NCBI GenBank assembly: GCA_963585895.1
Contig: OY757934.1
Location: 44,327,257-44,391,256, forward strand
From: Sepioteuthis lessoniana
Taxonomy: Eukaryota > Mollusca > Cephalopoda > Myopsida > Loliginidae
Direction: 5' to 3'
Length of the DNA: 64,000 nucleotides
In this document: positions 1 through 12,400 of the stretch, in pieces
How positions within the stretch are numbered: position 1 is the first letter of the stretch
Layout: each line of letters starts with the position of its first letter
Program-made: the position numbers and the translations under genes
Notes under the pieces: generated by a model
Told to the model about the DNA's origin: nothing
Seen by the model: only the letters and a program-made list of their open reading frames with translations
Databases searched by the model: none

Positions 1-124
1 CAAAACTTCATCAAGCCACCTTTGTTTTAATGTTTGCACTTTTTTTTTTTTTTTTTTTCTTTTTTTTGAAAGAAAGCCTCGCCTTTCATGTACCAAATCT
101 TCAGTTCAGCATTATGTCAAAAAA

Positions 125-365
125 GTATCCTGCATGTCATGTTCATCTTATTTGGATGGTTTTTGTGATGGAAGGTTTGTGACTGTACAGCTGCTGTTTT
201 GTGAAATGTTGTTTCCAAGATTTGTTCAATATAGCTTGTAGCATTCTTGTGCAATTCCCATCTAGCTTTTTCTCTATACACTTGTGATTTATTTTTTTCA
301 TTTAAGTCTGACTTCCTTATGATTGATTACCAATTGATAGCAGTCTCTGCCTTTGCTAGTCCCAT
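125..365 (-). mobile_element. RTE-like LINE 3' fragment
   Basis: Diverged minus-strand copy of the same LINE C-terminal segment seen at 25110-25975, recognisable from the complement of the [13 protein letters not shown] and GCTTW coding blocks. Both ends have decayed; no long frame remains. Confidence 0.6.
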
Positions 366-752
366 ATTAGAGTCAACTATGAAATAAATTTTAATTGAAT
401 GTAACTGGGGAACCAAAGACGCATATTGACTGGAATTAGAGAAGAGGAACATAAGAAATAATTAGTAGGAATTTAACTAAGTTAAAACTTAAGGAATATA
501 CCGGGGAATTTTTTAAAAACCCACAACTTAAGCCATGGGAAGCAGCATGGTGAATACTAAGTAAGGCAGATGAACCCAATATCGGATCAACAGTTTGCTT
601 CCCCTGAAGCTGGGCAGAAGAACCTCACAGGTCAACAGCCAGGATCAAATACTTCAGTCAGGAAACTACTGCTACTCATTTATAAGGGTGGTGTCAATTA
701 ATGAAGTAAAAATACAGCCATTGAAAGATTACCATGACTCTCCCTCAAACTA

Positions 753-756
<4 letters not shown>
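366..756. other. intergenic or intronic DNA, nothing recognised
   Basis: AT-rich sequence upstream of a TA run. A 65-residue frame ending in the TA run looks accidental. Confidence 0.4.
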
Positions 757-788
<32 letters not shown>

Positions 789-858
789 TTGAAAATAAGT
801 ATTTACATGGAAAATATATATAATTATAAATGTATTTATCTGTATATGATGTATATAC

Positions 859-924
<66 letters not shown>

Positions 925-1305
925 TTTAGAGAGAAAGTATGAGAGAGAAATTTTAGCTATTCATAAATTTCAAAGGTCATTTATCTGAATAGATACTTTT
1001 TGTGTTTCTTATTTAAGAAAATATTTAATTATACAGTATCATTCATAAATAAAAAGACCCCAACAAATTTTTAAATAAAATACTAATTCAAGACCAAATA
1101 TAAATGAATTTTATTATTTCCATTTGAACATCTAAACAGATATTATTAGATATCCTTTATTATTAAATGTTACAGCATTGAAACTGTATAGAAGAAAAAA
1201 GTCAAGTAACAGTGTACTTGGTTTTGGAGTGTTACATATTCATATTTTTGCTTGCTATGTTTCATTAGCCACACTGTTTAAAAAGTTTGTTTTTACCATT
1301 ACTTT

Positions 1306-1350
<45 letters not shown>
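757..1350. repeat. TA microsatellites with AT-rich spacer
   Basis: Pure or near-pure (TA)n at 757-785, 862-916 and 1309-1350. The sequence between is AT-rich and unremarkable. Confidence 0.85.
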
Positions 1351-1353
<3 letters not shown>

Positions 1354-1552
1354 TTCTAACTGATAATCATGTTCAAATGTATGAAACTTGGAGTAATGGA
1401 AAGGTTGATATGCCATTAAACAAAGAAACTAAACCTTGGAATTATGGGCAATTTTTAAAAACACCTCTGTTTTTTTATTAGCACTGTTTTATAAAAGCTG
1501 GATCCCCTATAGTAACCTGTTCTTATAAACCATTTGGCAATTTTTTTCCGAA

Positions 1553-1925
1553 AATTAACCCAACCCATCCACATGAGCAGGATATGACACAAGCTCAATT
1601 TTTAAGCAGAGTTTGTGTAGCACCCTCCCCTACACCTCGGTGTAGTAGCTATTGAAAAGGGAGCCTTCTGGTTGCCCTTGACTACAGTTGCCAACTTAAC
1701 AGGTTTAAATTCAGAGTTTTCCTTCTCCTAAACCAGTTACCATGACAAGGTTAAGGAACCCAGTCTGCTTTACGATTTACTTATAGCTGGAGGGAGAATA
1801 GTTGGATTCATATCTTTCCTAAGAGTATTAGCGCTATGTGAAATTGTACACAACCTCATCCAGGATTTGAATTTGGGTCACTGTTTTCATTTTCTAAGAT
1901 GGTTGCCATTACACCAGGAACACCT
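1553..1925 (-). mobile_element. SINE family B, split by a SINE A fragment
   Basis: Reverse copy of the tRNA-derived family B (full form at 52081-52376): CATGAGCAGGATATGAC, then the body, ending near the tRNA-like head with ACATCATCCAGGATTTGAA-type B-box complement. A 5'-truncated family A copy (about 1613-1700, + strand) interrupts it. Confidence 0.7.
1613..1700 (+). mobile_element. SINE family A 3' end nested in SINE B
   Basis: Contains the family A end CTACACCTCGGTGTAGTAGC followed by GAAAAGGGAGCCTTCTGG and GTTGCCAACTT. The family B body is continuous on either side of it, so the insertion is secondary. Confidence 0.7.
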
Positions 1926-1966
1926 CCTCTCTCTCTCATATCTATCTATCTATCTGTTTTAAGCCC

Positions 1967-2170
1967 TTTAGTCAATGTTAAAAATGTGGTAAGGGTTACC
2001 TGTAGCCAAATCGTTTTAGATCTTTTTTTTCCAGTGCTGGCATCATTGAGGATCAAAAGTTTTTTACTGAAACTTTTCTTGTTTCTCACTGACACTGGCA
2101 TTGGAAAAATTAGGTCTAAAAAAGTTTGGTTCCAGGTTACCTTTATCATGCTTTTAACATGGACTACTTA
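1967..2170. repeat. long imperfect palindrome (hairpin / MITE-like)
   Basis: Two arms of about 100 bp face each other: left AGTCAATGTTAAAAATG to about 2068, right the reverse complement ending CTTTTAACATGGACTA. Open frames on both strands therefore encode similar peptides (FLDLIFP vs VLDLFFP) and are a by-product. Transposase was not seen; no clear target duplication. Confidence 0.6.
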
Positions 2171-2560
2171 CTCCCAATGGATTCCAAGCATTTTTTGTAA
2201 TGGTCACACATAAGTTTTGATTTGTATGTGGTTCCTCATTATAAAATAATTCCACATCAAATCTGACTTGGTGGGGAGTTGGATAAATATCCTTACACTA
2301 ATGGACTCAAAAACAAGTTAAAATCACCCAAAAAACATGGCATTTTAACCCTCAGATTCTTATTAAAACATTAAAAAAATAACCATTAGAAAATTGTGTA
2401 TTATAGACTTATCTTCCAACTTAACATCTAAAATTTGATAATAATGTCTTTGAAAATAAAATTAAAACTATATTCGTAAGTGAAGCCAATTCCTTGGCAT
2501 TCATAACACTTTCCGTCTTGATAAAAGAAACAACTTCTGATGATTGGTGAAATCAGACAG
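2171..2560. other. AT-rich DNA, nothing recognised
   Basis: No coding or repeat signal that I can support. Confidence 0.4.
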
Positions 2561-2619
2561 AATCAACAAATTTATTTAAAAAAAAGCAATTTTTTTATAT
2601 CAACATTCATGTATCTTTT

Positions 2620-2884
2620 TGTTTATAATCTAAAATACATCGGTGAAACATCCTGAAACCTTCATATCCGTTTGAAAGAGCATAAAAGAGACATAAGAAT
2701 TGGCAACTCAAACAACGTATTACTCCTAAACACTTCTCAACATAATCATAACATTGACTTCAACTCTGCTAAGATGCTTACTTACATCCATAATAAAAAT
2801 CTTAGACGAATTTTCGAAGCCGCAGCTATCTCATTCCTCAGTTCCCTAAATACTCGTCCTGGCTTTTATAATATTTCTCCTTAA
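2620..2884 (+). pseudogene. Penelope-like element, GIY-YIG endonuclease C-terminal fragment
   Basis: Reads VYNLKYIGET, then LHIRLKEHKRDIRIGNSNN, HNHNIDFNSAKML, and IFEAAAISFLSSL. The Y-IGET block, the R-KEHK block and the later Glu resemble GIY-YIG endonucleases of Penelope-like retroelements. One in-frame stop follows KYIGETS, and the reverse transcriptase part is missing or unrecognisable. The tail with a hammerhead motif follows to ~3300. Confidence 0.75.
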
Positions 2885-3300
2885 GCAAACACATTTTAAA
2901 CAGCTACAATATATTCCATCCTTAGTTAATATTTTCCGTATATCTCATAATTTCCATGCTTTTTATTCTTCTTTTGTTCTTTCTTTCTTTCTTTTCTTCC
3001 TTCTGTCTCGTAATCTTTCTCGTTAAACAACGTACATAATTCTATACAATATTCCTAATAAGTCAAATGACGTAATTTAAACATCAAATGCTGATTTGCC
3101 AGTTAAATGGCTAACTTTTTCTTACTATACATATTTTCCCGTAGGTTTTTGTATTTCACATTTCTAATCATCCATTGTTAACTTAAAATTATTTATATCA
3201 CCCCTCATGGTCCTGATGATGGTTCAGTAGAACCGAAACGCTATAGTGTTGACCCGTTAATAAATCATTCCTTCCACTTGGATCATTGTTATCAGTTTTC
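2885..3300 (+). mobile_element. 3' tail of the Penelope-like element
   Basis: Non-coding, pyrimidine-rich sequence between the endonuclease stop and a TA run, holding the hammerhead motif at 3209-3254 and the end CACTTGGATCATTGTTATC. A related decayed tail lies at 40031-40130. Confidence 0.6.
3209..3254 (+). ncRNA. hammerhead ribozyme motif (type I), Penelope tail
   Basis: Stem I GGTC 3209-3212 pairs with GACC 3251-3254. Core CTGATGA is 3213-3219, stem II GGTTC 3221-3225 pairs with GAACC 3230-3234 (loop AGTA), GAAA is 3235-3238, stem III ACGC 3238-3241 pairs with GTGT 3246-3249, and the cleavage-site nucleotide would be T3250. T3220 is an extra base at the foot of stem II, so activity may be reduced. 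Confidence 0.7.
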
Positions 3301-3301
3301 T

Positions 3302-3303
<2 letters not shown>

Positions 3304-3340
<37 letters not shown>
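3304..3340. repeat. TA microsatellite
   Basis: Near-perfect (TA)n closing the Penelope-like copy. Confidence 0.9.
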
Positions 3341-3343
<3 letters not shown>

Positions 3344-3964
3344 ACTCCACATGACTGAGAGGGAGTGTGGGATATTCCATTACAATACACTATCAGAGAA
3401 GTGATTAAAAATGAACTGGTGACATACCATATCCATTCATTGATGAAAATTATTTTCTGTTTCCAGGTGTCTTTAACTGACCTTCATATGACCTCTGCAA
3501 TTCTGGACACCTGACTCTGAGCTCTCCATTTGGGTGATATATGTTAAGCATGGGCTAGTTGTATTTAAAATTATCCTTAACTGCTTGGTTTGCTTATTTA
3601 GGTTTGTCATATGTGTCACTCCAAATTTGGCCATCCTATTTCAAAGCAGCGCCTTTAAGGACTGTTCAGAGTGATGTTAGTCATTTGGTACAAGTGTTTG
3701 GAGACACTTGATCCTTTTATCTTTGTGTATTTCTTTTATCACCTTGATATTATCCAATTCATTTTTTTCACCCAAGTCTTTCTATTCTGCTGCACTTTGT
3801 GTCACTGTTAAAAAAGTGACTGTTTGAGTGGAAATGTTGTTCTACAGATATTAGTTTGTTGTAATCCATAAATTTGTTTCTGTGTCTGTTGTTATTAAGT
3901 CTCAAGTAAAATAAACATTCTGACTTTGCTATTTATTGTTTTTTGCCAAGTGTGCCGTTCAGTA
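3341..3964. other. nothing recognised
   Basis: Mixed sequence without a supported gene or repeat. The TTTCCAG at ~3464 is acceptor-like, but what follows (GVFN then stop) does not read as ligase. Confidence 0.4.
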
Positions 3965-3976
3965 AATAAACTGCAT

Positions 3977-3983
3977 ATATATG

Positions 3984-4025
<42 letters not shown>
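3977..4025. repeat. TA/CA compound microsatellite
   Basis: (TA)n passing into (CA)n. It produces spurious [10 protein letters not shown] frames on one strand and CVCVYIYTY frames on the other. Confidence 0.9.
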
Positions 4026-4027
<2 letters not shown>

Positions 4028-4310
4028 GACCACTTCAAAATAAGACCGCTACAAATAATCAAAGCAATAAAACTCAAACTAAACTGTCAACTAAAACTGA
4101 TGACGACCAGAGTATGGTCAAAAGTGCTTGGGCATAAGATATGGGACAATTTCTTTGCCACCTGGATCCCAACACAAGAAAAATAAGAAAACTTGAAACA
4201 TTACATTTAAAAATAATAAACAGTGTTCCATTATCTTTAATAAAACTTGCCTTAATAACAACTTGCTGCCTAAATATACACTCATAAAAAAATATATACA
4301 TATATATATA

Positions 4311-4704
4311 TAAAGTTAGGATAGCATAGACATAGTCACCAAGCATTAGTGGCTGAATTTCTTGCCTTTATGATCATTGGACCAAATAGTACCCACATGG
4401 TGGGTGTACTTTTATATGCTATTGAGTGGGGTGTTCTAGGTTATACAGAGTGGTTATTTACGTGGCTATATTATGTTAATTTTGTGATTTGCTTATTTCT
4501 ATCTATTATATTAAATTTATTATTTTCCAATGTTCTTATTTATTCATTATTTTATTTCATTTTTATTTAGTTTTGTTTGTTTATTAATCATTTATTTTAT
4601 CTTAATTTCTATTTCTTTGTTTTTACTTTTTTGGAGTTGTTAGATATATATACTTTATCACCAAAATTGAGCACTCTTTATTTATAGATATAGCAAACTA
4701 TATC

Positions 4705-4744
<40 letters not shown>

Positions 4745-4924
4745 CTTGGTCTGCATGGTTACAGGGAAAGTATAAGAGTAGAGAAGCCTAGATCATTATA
4801 AAATTTTGGAACTGTCATTAAAAATGATCTTACCTTCCTATTATATCTCTTGCTTTTTTTTTTTTTTTTTTGAATTGTAATTTCAGTTTAAAATGGTGTC
4901 ATGCCCTTATGTTTTATTTTTCAG
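4311..4924. other. upstream intron of LIG1 exon at 4925
   Basis: AT-rich, with a (TA)n run at 4709-4742 and a poly-T stretch at 4855-4872 before the splice acceptor. No other feature seen. Confidence 0.5.
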
Positions 4925-5093
4925 GCTATGTCTAAGAAAATTGACCGAATTAAAGGAATGTTTGTAGCTTGTCGTGCATGTGAGGCACGATTTTTGATAA
5001 GGTCTCTTGGAGGCAAACTACGTATTGGTCTTGCTGAACAGTCAGTTTTGGCTGCTCTTGGGAATGCAGTTTTCCTTACACCCCCAGGACAAG
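4925..5093 (+). CDS. LIG1: LIG1 exon 1 in window (end of DNA-binding domain)
   Basis: Residues 1-56 of the visible protein, starting [20 protein letters not shown] and ending at the LTPPGQ segment. The acceptor is a pyrimidine tract ending TTTTTCAG, the donor is GTAAGT, and one base of a split Glu codon remains at the end. The reading matches human LIG1 TAKKIDIIKGLFVACR. The preceding exon is not visible in 1-4924. Confidence 0.95.
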
Positions 5094-8000
5094 GTAAGTA
5101 GAACTTTATGATTGCTCCCAGGCCCACTCTGGCCCGGCGTGGTAGCACCTGATAGGGCCCTATCTATGGGTTAAATAGATCTAACTGTATACCTATGCTA
5201 AAGTGAAGTTTTTAATTAAACTGAATAGCTTAAATTAGAAATATTTTTGACAATTAAACCGTACTTACGTTAAACTGAATTATTTCAAATAGAATTGTTT
5301 TTGGACATTGAAACTGTATTTACACAAAACTGACTTATTTAACATAGAACTATTTTGACTTATAACTGTGTGTAAACAAAATCTGTACTTACGTTAAACT
5401 GAATTAGAACTGCTTGACTAAACTGAATAGCTCGAAATAGAAATGTTTTTCACAATTAAACTGTACTTATATTTAAACTGCGTGCTTATGCTTAACTGAA
5501 TTATTTGAAATTGAACTGTTTTTGACATTGAAACTATACTTACACTAAACTGAATTGTTATATATAACTGTTTGAATAATTTGAAATGGAAATATTTTTG
5601 ACAATTAAACTGTGTACTCATGCTAAACTGAATTGTTTGAAATAGAACTGATTATTTACATAAAAATGGATTTGGCGTTACATAACCTACAAAGGTTGAT
5701 TGCCATAAAAACCAACAAACCAAACCAAACTAAACCCGACTAAAACTTTATGACATCAGATTTTCTTGATTCCTGGTTACATTCCGCTTCTCAAAGCCTA
5801 CCACATTTTGAATTAACAGAGCTAAGAATTTGTTGACTGTATACCCTGCAAAGAGGTAAGACCCTCTCCACCCCCTAAAAAAAGTGTGTCCTTGGTATGA
5901 CACTAAACTGTCTCCAGTGGTGAAACTCTACTTCTGGTTCTGTTGGGAGCATGGAGTCACTTCTTTGCCACGATACCTTGGTCCACTCTGACCCAGAGTA
6001 GTAGTATCTATTTAGGTTCCATCTCTGGGTCAAGTAGATCTTTTTGAAAATTATAAGATTGGAATACTTGGAACTATATAACTGAGTGTATACAAATTAT
6101 TTGTATTAGATAAGAATACTTGATACGATATACGAGGATCATTAAATAAGTTTCCAGACTTTTTTCGTATGGGCACTTTTATTGATAGTACACACATGAA
6201 ACCCTAGTTCCCTTCAAAGTAATCTCCTCTGGCTGCAATGCACTTGTTGTATCATTCCAACAACTTCTGGAAGGCCCCATGGAAGTCCTCTTGTGTGAGC
6301 GTGTTAATGACCTTTGTCACAGCCTCTTTCATCTCCTCAATTGTCTCATAATGACAGCCTCTGAGCTTACGGAATAACCAAAAGTCACAGGGAGCAAGGT
6401 CTGGGCTATAGGGAGGGTGAGGAACTGTCTTGATGCCCATCTTGGTCAAATAGTCTGTGACAAGGATGGAGTTGTGGACTGGTGCATTGTCCTGGTGGAA
6501 ATGCCACTGAGCCAATTTGAAGAGTGCTGACCTCTTCTGATGGAATCTCTTCCTGAACTCCCTGAAAACCTCAACATAGTATTCCTTGTTGACTGTCTGT
6601 CTAGTAGGAACCCAGTGCATGTAGATCATGCCAGTGCTGTCAAAAAAAGGGATCATCAAAAGTTTGTGGGTGAATTTGCTCTGTCTAGCCTTCTTGGGTC
6701 TGGGAGAGCCAGTATGCTTCCACTGGGAACTCTATCTCTTGGGCTCTGGGTCATAGCAGTAGATCCAGCTTTCATCGCATGGCATTTTTCCCAAGTTTAA
6801 AACAGAATTTTATTGCATATCGTTCTTGTAAAGTGTCCTCATGTTCAGATTGCATTTTTGAAATTCACCAGCTGTGACAATCGGGCTTTAGTAGGGTGTA
6901 TTCCAATTCCTGCTGTAGCTGTTTATTTGAACCTGAAATCATAAAAATTGGTCAGTGATCTCATAAGATGCATAACAATAACATACTGAATTTTCAAGAG
7001 TCTACAACAATTTTAAATGCCTGTTCAAATAAGTCTGGAAACTTATTGAATGCACCATGTAACTGCAAACAAATGATAATCATTGGAGAGGAATAGTCAC
7101 TTGAAATTATGTAATTTTGTGCAAATTATTTGTATTGAATTTTAGCTTTAAATTACCCATAAATGGTTGATATAAAAAAGTTGCCATATGAGCTATGGTT
7201 AAAAAAGTGATGGAGATATTAGGTTTATAAGTCCTCAAAATTCACTCTGAACTGTCCGTCAAGGATGCATGGCGCAGTGGATAAGTCATTTTGTTGGGAG
7301 GTGCTTCTGAGTGAAATCATCTGCAGGTTGTAAGTTCAATCCCAACAACCAGTAATACTAACAAGTAATACTTACTATAACTTAACACTTGTACCCAGTC
7401 ATGGTTAACAGAAGTGGAACAGTCTGTCCCTATTGTTCAAATAAAGGTTTCAGTTTGAGATTTTATGTGGACTCCCAAGTTCGACATGAAACATCTGAAG
7501 ATGGCCGAAGGATATATCAGCTGAAACGTTGTGATTATAACCATAAAGATGAGGTCAATAGTCCAAATATTCTAAGTAATAATAATTATCAAGCTTCATC
7601 TGAAAAAACTAAGACAAAACATGTTCTATTGTAAATTGTTATTCTGTAATTTATTCACCATTATACTTATGGTATACATTTACTAAGCTTTTTGCTTAAA
7701 TGTGGCACAAGGCCATACAAATGGGGGCACCTATTGAGACTTGAACTCACTCTTGTAGATTTGCTAGTCTAGCTTGCTAACCATTACATTACCTGAGATG
7801 CCCATACTTATGGTATACATATCACTCGCTAATTCCTTCTTTGAGAGCCAACTTGATTCACAATCATTTTAAACAGGTAAACTCATCATACTTAGTTATA
7901 ATATTGATATTTACGAACTGATGGAGGTCCCCGTGGTGTAATGGTTATAGCCATAGGAAATGGACACGGCGACTCGTTCAAATCTTGGACGAGAATGATT

Positions 8001-8926
8001 GCATTTCACATAGCCCTAATACCCTTGGGAAAGTTATCATCATCATATCGCGCTGGTAGCACGGATATCGCTGACCCTCTCTCGCCACTCCTCCCTATCG
8101 TTCATCACCCTAGGTAGGTCTTCAGGACAACATCCCGTATCCTCACATAGCTGCTTATTCTCCCTCCAGCTATGGGTAAATAGTAGGACAGACTGAGTTC
8201 TTCAGCCTTGGTGAGGCAACTAGTCTAGAAGAAGGAAAACTCTGAATTCAAACCTGTTAAACTTCGCTTAAAAATTGACCTTGTGTCATATCCTGCCTGA
8301 GTGGAGGGGTTTGTAAATAGGATTAATATTTTAAGAACTAATGAATGAATATACTTGAAAAACATTTGAAATTTTTATCTCAAACATGGTACTCTAACAG
8401 GTACTATTACTCCAAGTGAATCTGAGAATAGTGGTAATAAATGCATGACTTCAAACTCTGTAGAATTCTTGAACTCGAGCCTCACCAGCTGATGCAGTTT
8501 AACATTTTACCTAGGACAGCTTAACGTATTGATATACAGACTAGATGTAAAGAAGCAATTCTTAAAAAATAAAAAAAAGATGAAAGAAAGAGAAATAAAA
8601 GGTTTAATGATAACTTTTATAATGCTTTGTGTCTGTTGCCTTTGATGTTCTGAAGAAAATGATGGAGAATTAGCAGTAATAGTTGTTTCTTTTCTTTCTT
8701 TGTCTATGTATGTGTCTTTTTTAATTTGTGGATTTCTTTTTCTTTCTTTCAGAATTTCCTCCCCAAATTGTTGATGCTGGAAAAGGAATGGGTGCTGATA
8801 GTTTGAAAAAGAAATTAGAAGAGACAACTCTCATCATCAAGACAACATATTGGTTTGTAAACAATTCTGTGTTGTATGATAATGAGTCTGTAATTATTCA
8901 ATTATATATATATATATATATGTAAT

Positions 8927-8974
<48 letters not shown>

Positions 8975-9235
8975 AGTGTATATGTACACACACACACACA
9001 CAAACTGAGACTTTGGACAGTTCTTGAATTGCCTACAACCATTGTTGTGACATATAGTTTGGCAAAAGAAAAGCAGAATAAAAAGCTAAACACTGAATCC
9101 TTGACTGACATTTTAATCAAAACATGTCTACAAAAGAATCTTTTTCCTAAATATACATCTTTATTTATTTATATGTATGTACACACATACATGTGCACTT
9201 ATGAGGATATATGTGTTTGTAAGTATGTGTGTATT

Positions 9236-9289
<54 letters not shown>

Positions 9290-9369
9290 CACACACACAC
9301 ACACAAATATAGTTTCATCAGATGGTCTTTCTTTTTAAAATAGAAACAGATTTTGTTGATATAATCATC

Positions 9370-9410
<41 letters not shown>

Positions 9411-12400
9411 GAGACACAGCTTCATCAGTTGGTTTGAAATTTTCTTTTTAAAGTTAAAACAAACACTCAACATAAGCTTTGAGGTTTGTAAAATTTAGAA
9501 TAGTTTTAGGATTACTATTATTACAATAAAATATAATTAAACATTATAGAAGTAGAAAAATATTATAGTTACTCAGTTTTCTTTAATCAAATCTATTTCA
9601 TTTCTGTTGATTAATATTCTATTTCATCTGGATATCAATTTTGGTTAAAATGGTTTAGAGATATATTAAAGAATTCTCATCATTTGATTGTTTGGTATTG
9701 TGAATTAAAACTTTGTGAATATTCATTGTTAATGCTCTGGTGACAGAAAGCACAAACCCACTTCAGTGGCGTTTCACTGTTGATTGAGTAACTTCACAGG
9801 AGAGTGTTTATTCTTCCCCTCTTAAGTCCCCTGTGAATGGTTGCCAGGTTGCATTAATGTCACATAATTAGTTTTTTAACCAATCGAAATGGTCAGATAC
9901 ATTCCAGATAGACTTAATGCTAATGAATATATTTTATGTATATTATACTCGTTTTATTCTCTTTTTGTCCTTTTTAGGAAACTTTGTTATATTTTGGTTG
10001 TTTGTCATTTTGTTTATTGTTATGTCCTTGAATAAGATTCTCTTGCTTTTTCAGTGAATGCCCCAATTATGATGCCATTGTCAAAGTTTTACTCAAAGAT
10101 GGCATTGAAGAACTACCAAATAAGTGTAAATTGACCCCAGGTAAATAATTTATGAACCTATAGTATTTTTCTTGCTTGCTACCTATAGGAAAGAGATCCT
10201 TTTAACTTCTCGTTAGTAGCTGCCCCAAGGCTTTGAGTTATCCATGATATTGTTGACTCCATGATCAGGTACTTGGGACAATTATGGAAATTATTGATTC
10301 ATTGATAAAATCAAGCAAATACGAGGGTAATTCAATTAGGTAAAACATTGCATAAGGAGTTAGCAATAGGAGGCACTGTTTACTGTTGCACTTCTTTCAA
10401 GGAATTCAATACTGATGAATCCTGTCAGCAGGACCTTCTTTACTGACAGCTGAATATTTTTTTACTGGAGAGTCAGTGTGTTTCTACTCAATTAACTGTC
10501 TTTTTAACTCTGGCTTATAGTGGCAAACCCATGTTTTAGCCCATTTGTAAACATTTTTTTGACTATTCAATTATATATATTCAACTAGGCCATTGGCCTA
10601 ATGAGTAAAGTGTTTACCAATGGTCTGGGGGATCAGGGTTCAATCTTGGGTCGAGTCATACCAAAGACACAAAAGATAGTACTTGATGCTGCCTTGCTTA
10701 ACACTCTGCATTAGGAAGTAAGGATCAAGGGTAAAGTGGAGCAATCTAGAGAAAGGAGTAGTGTCCTTCCCTACACCTCGGTGTAGTAGCTATTGAAAAG
10801 GGAGCCTTTGGGTCACCCCTGACTAAGATTGCCAACTTTAATATACTTATATATATTCCTTTATATATATTCTTCTGTAAATTTCACATGGTTTGCACTT
10901 CTCAGACAACAAAAAATTGATAATGGACCTCTGTTCAAAGCTGGAGCAGTCTTATTTGCTACTATTTTGAATAGTCTGAAAAATATTTTTGCGAGATTAA
11001 AATAATTTTGCTATCAACCAATTTGAAACAATGCAGAGTTGGAGGGTGGATAGTATGCCTTGTCAGTAACAGAAAGAGTCTCTCGTAACTGAACACGTGG
11101 AATCAATTTCATGTGCCGTTGCTGTGTTGTCTTCTTAATAGAAGGTGGACAGTCAAATTTCTACGCTAAAAATGACAGTTCTCATAGCTTCTTCCTATGT
11201 CTGCAACAATCTTCCTTAGCAGTCCTACACCCAAGCTCATCTCTTGTCGTGTGTCACCAAGTCTCAAAACGCCTCTCTCGCCCCGGTGCATTCAAGCAGG
11301 ACTTGAATAATCATACCAAAATGCCACATCCGGGTCAATCGCACAATGTGATAATTTACATGTGCGCCAGCGTGTAGGTAGTTCTGACGTCAACCACGAT
11401 TCCCGATCAGGAGGATATGAGTTCGATCTCCCCAATCGCCTGTTTCTCTCTCTCTGATCTCATTTTACACGCCAGGCATATTCGTGCACGCTTTGAGCTA
11501 CCATGTGCCTGATTTCTCTCGCTAGACTTTTATTAAAAAAAAAATCATTTTGCTTTTTTTTTTTTTTTAATGTCTCATTATTTATTGAATGACCTTTGTA
11601 CCACTCCAGGAAAAACTCTGTTTGCTTTCTCAAAGTCAGATAGAAGACCTAGTTGATTAGAGATAAGAGAGTGCTGTCTTTCCTCACCCCTAGATATACA
11701 ATTGAGAGTGGATCTTGAGGAAACAGTTGAAATTTCCTGATTACATCATACAAACAGCACTCTGTTAAAACATAGTCATCTTCACAGATGCAACCAATCA
11801 TGTGGGAATTAACTATTACTTGGGGGAAGAAACATCTGGAGGAATCTTTTCCAAATACCTGGAATTTATATGTATTTACACAACCCCTCTTCACAATCAG
11901 TATGCAATGCAAAGTCAGTTTTTGAACAATGTTTAACAGGTTTGAATTCAGCAAAATTAAAGAGTTCAGTCTGCCCTACTATTTACCCATAACTAGAGTG
12001 AGTATAATTGGATACATGGGTATCAACACTATATAAAATACTAACAGCCTCATCCAGGATTTGAACTTTGGCTGCCATGCCCATTTTCTATGACAATAAC
12101 GGTTACGATACAAGTGCGATTAATTTTTAGAACTGTGAGCCAATAAAAGTCGGATATCAAAGATTTGTTGGGTTCTTTCTCTGTAGACTGTCAACTACAA
12201 TTGGTATAACAGGATCTGCAAACAGTTGGGCTCCAATAGAACCATCACAAAATTTGTGGAAAAAGCCATTATGTGGCTTTTGTATAAAGGAAAAGAGCTC
12301 ATAGATAGTTTCTTTTGGGAAGTGATCAAGCTGTGTTTCTGATGTTCGAAGACCCAAAAATCCCTGATGAACCCAGGGACATGATCAATGATACAGTTAA

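Noticed and set aside
2520-2560. Hammerhead core CTGATGA near GAAA at ~2537
   Set aside because: Only five bases separate CTGATGA and GAAA, too few for stem II.
3420-3520. Upstream LIG1 exon after TTTCCAG
   Set aside because: The reading GVFN then stops; it does not continue as the KFRDIA-type segment expected of ligase I.
8902-9417. Frames of [15 protein letters not shown]
   Set aside because: Translations of TA/CA/TG microsatellites.
10585-10660. Genuine tRNA gene
   Set aside because: A and B boxes are present but the cloverleaf is degenerate and each such head is followed by the same SINE body in many copies. The same holds for the heads at 7269, 33274, 35612 and 52081.
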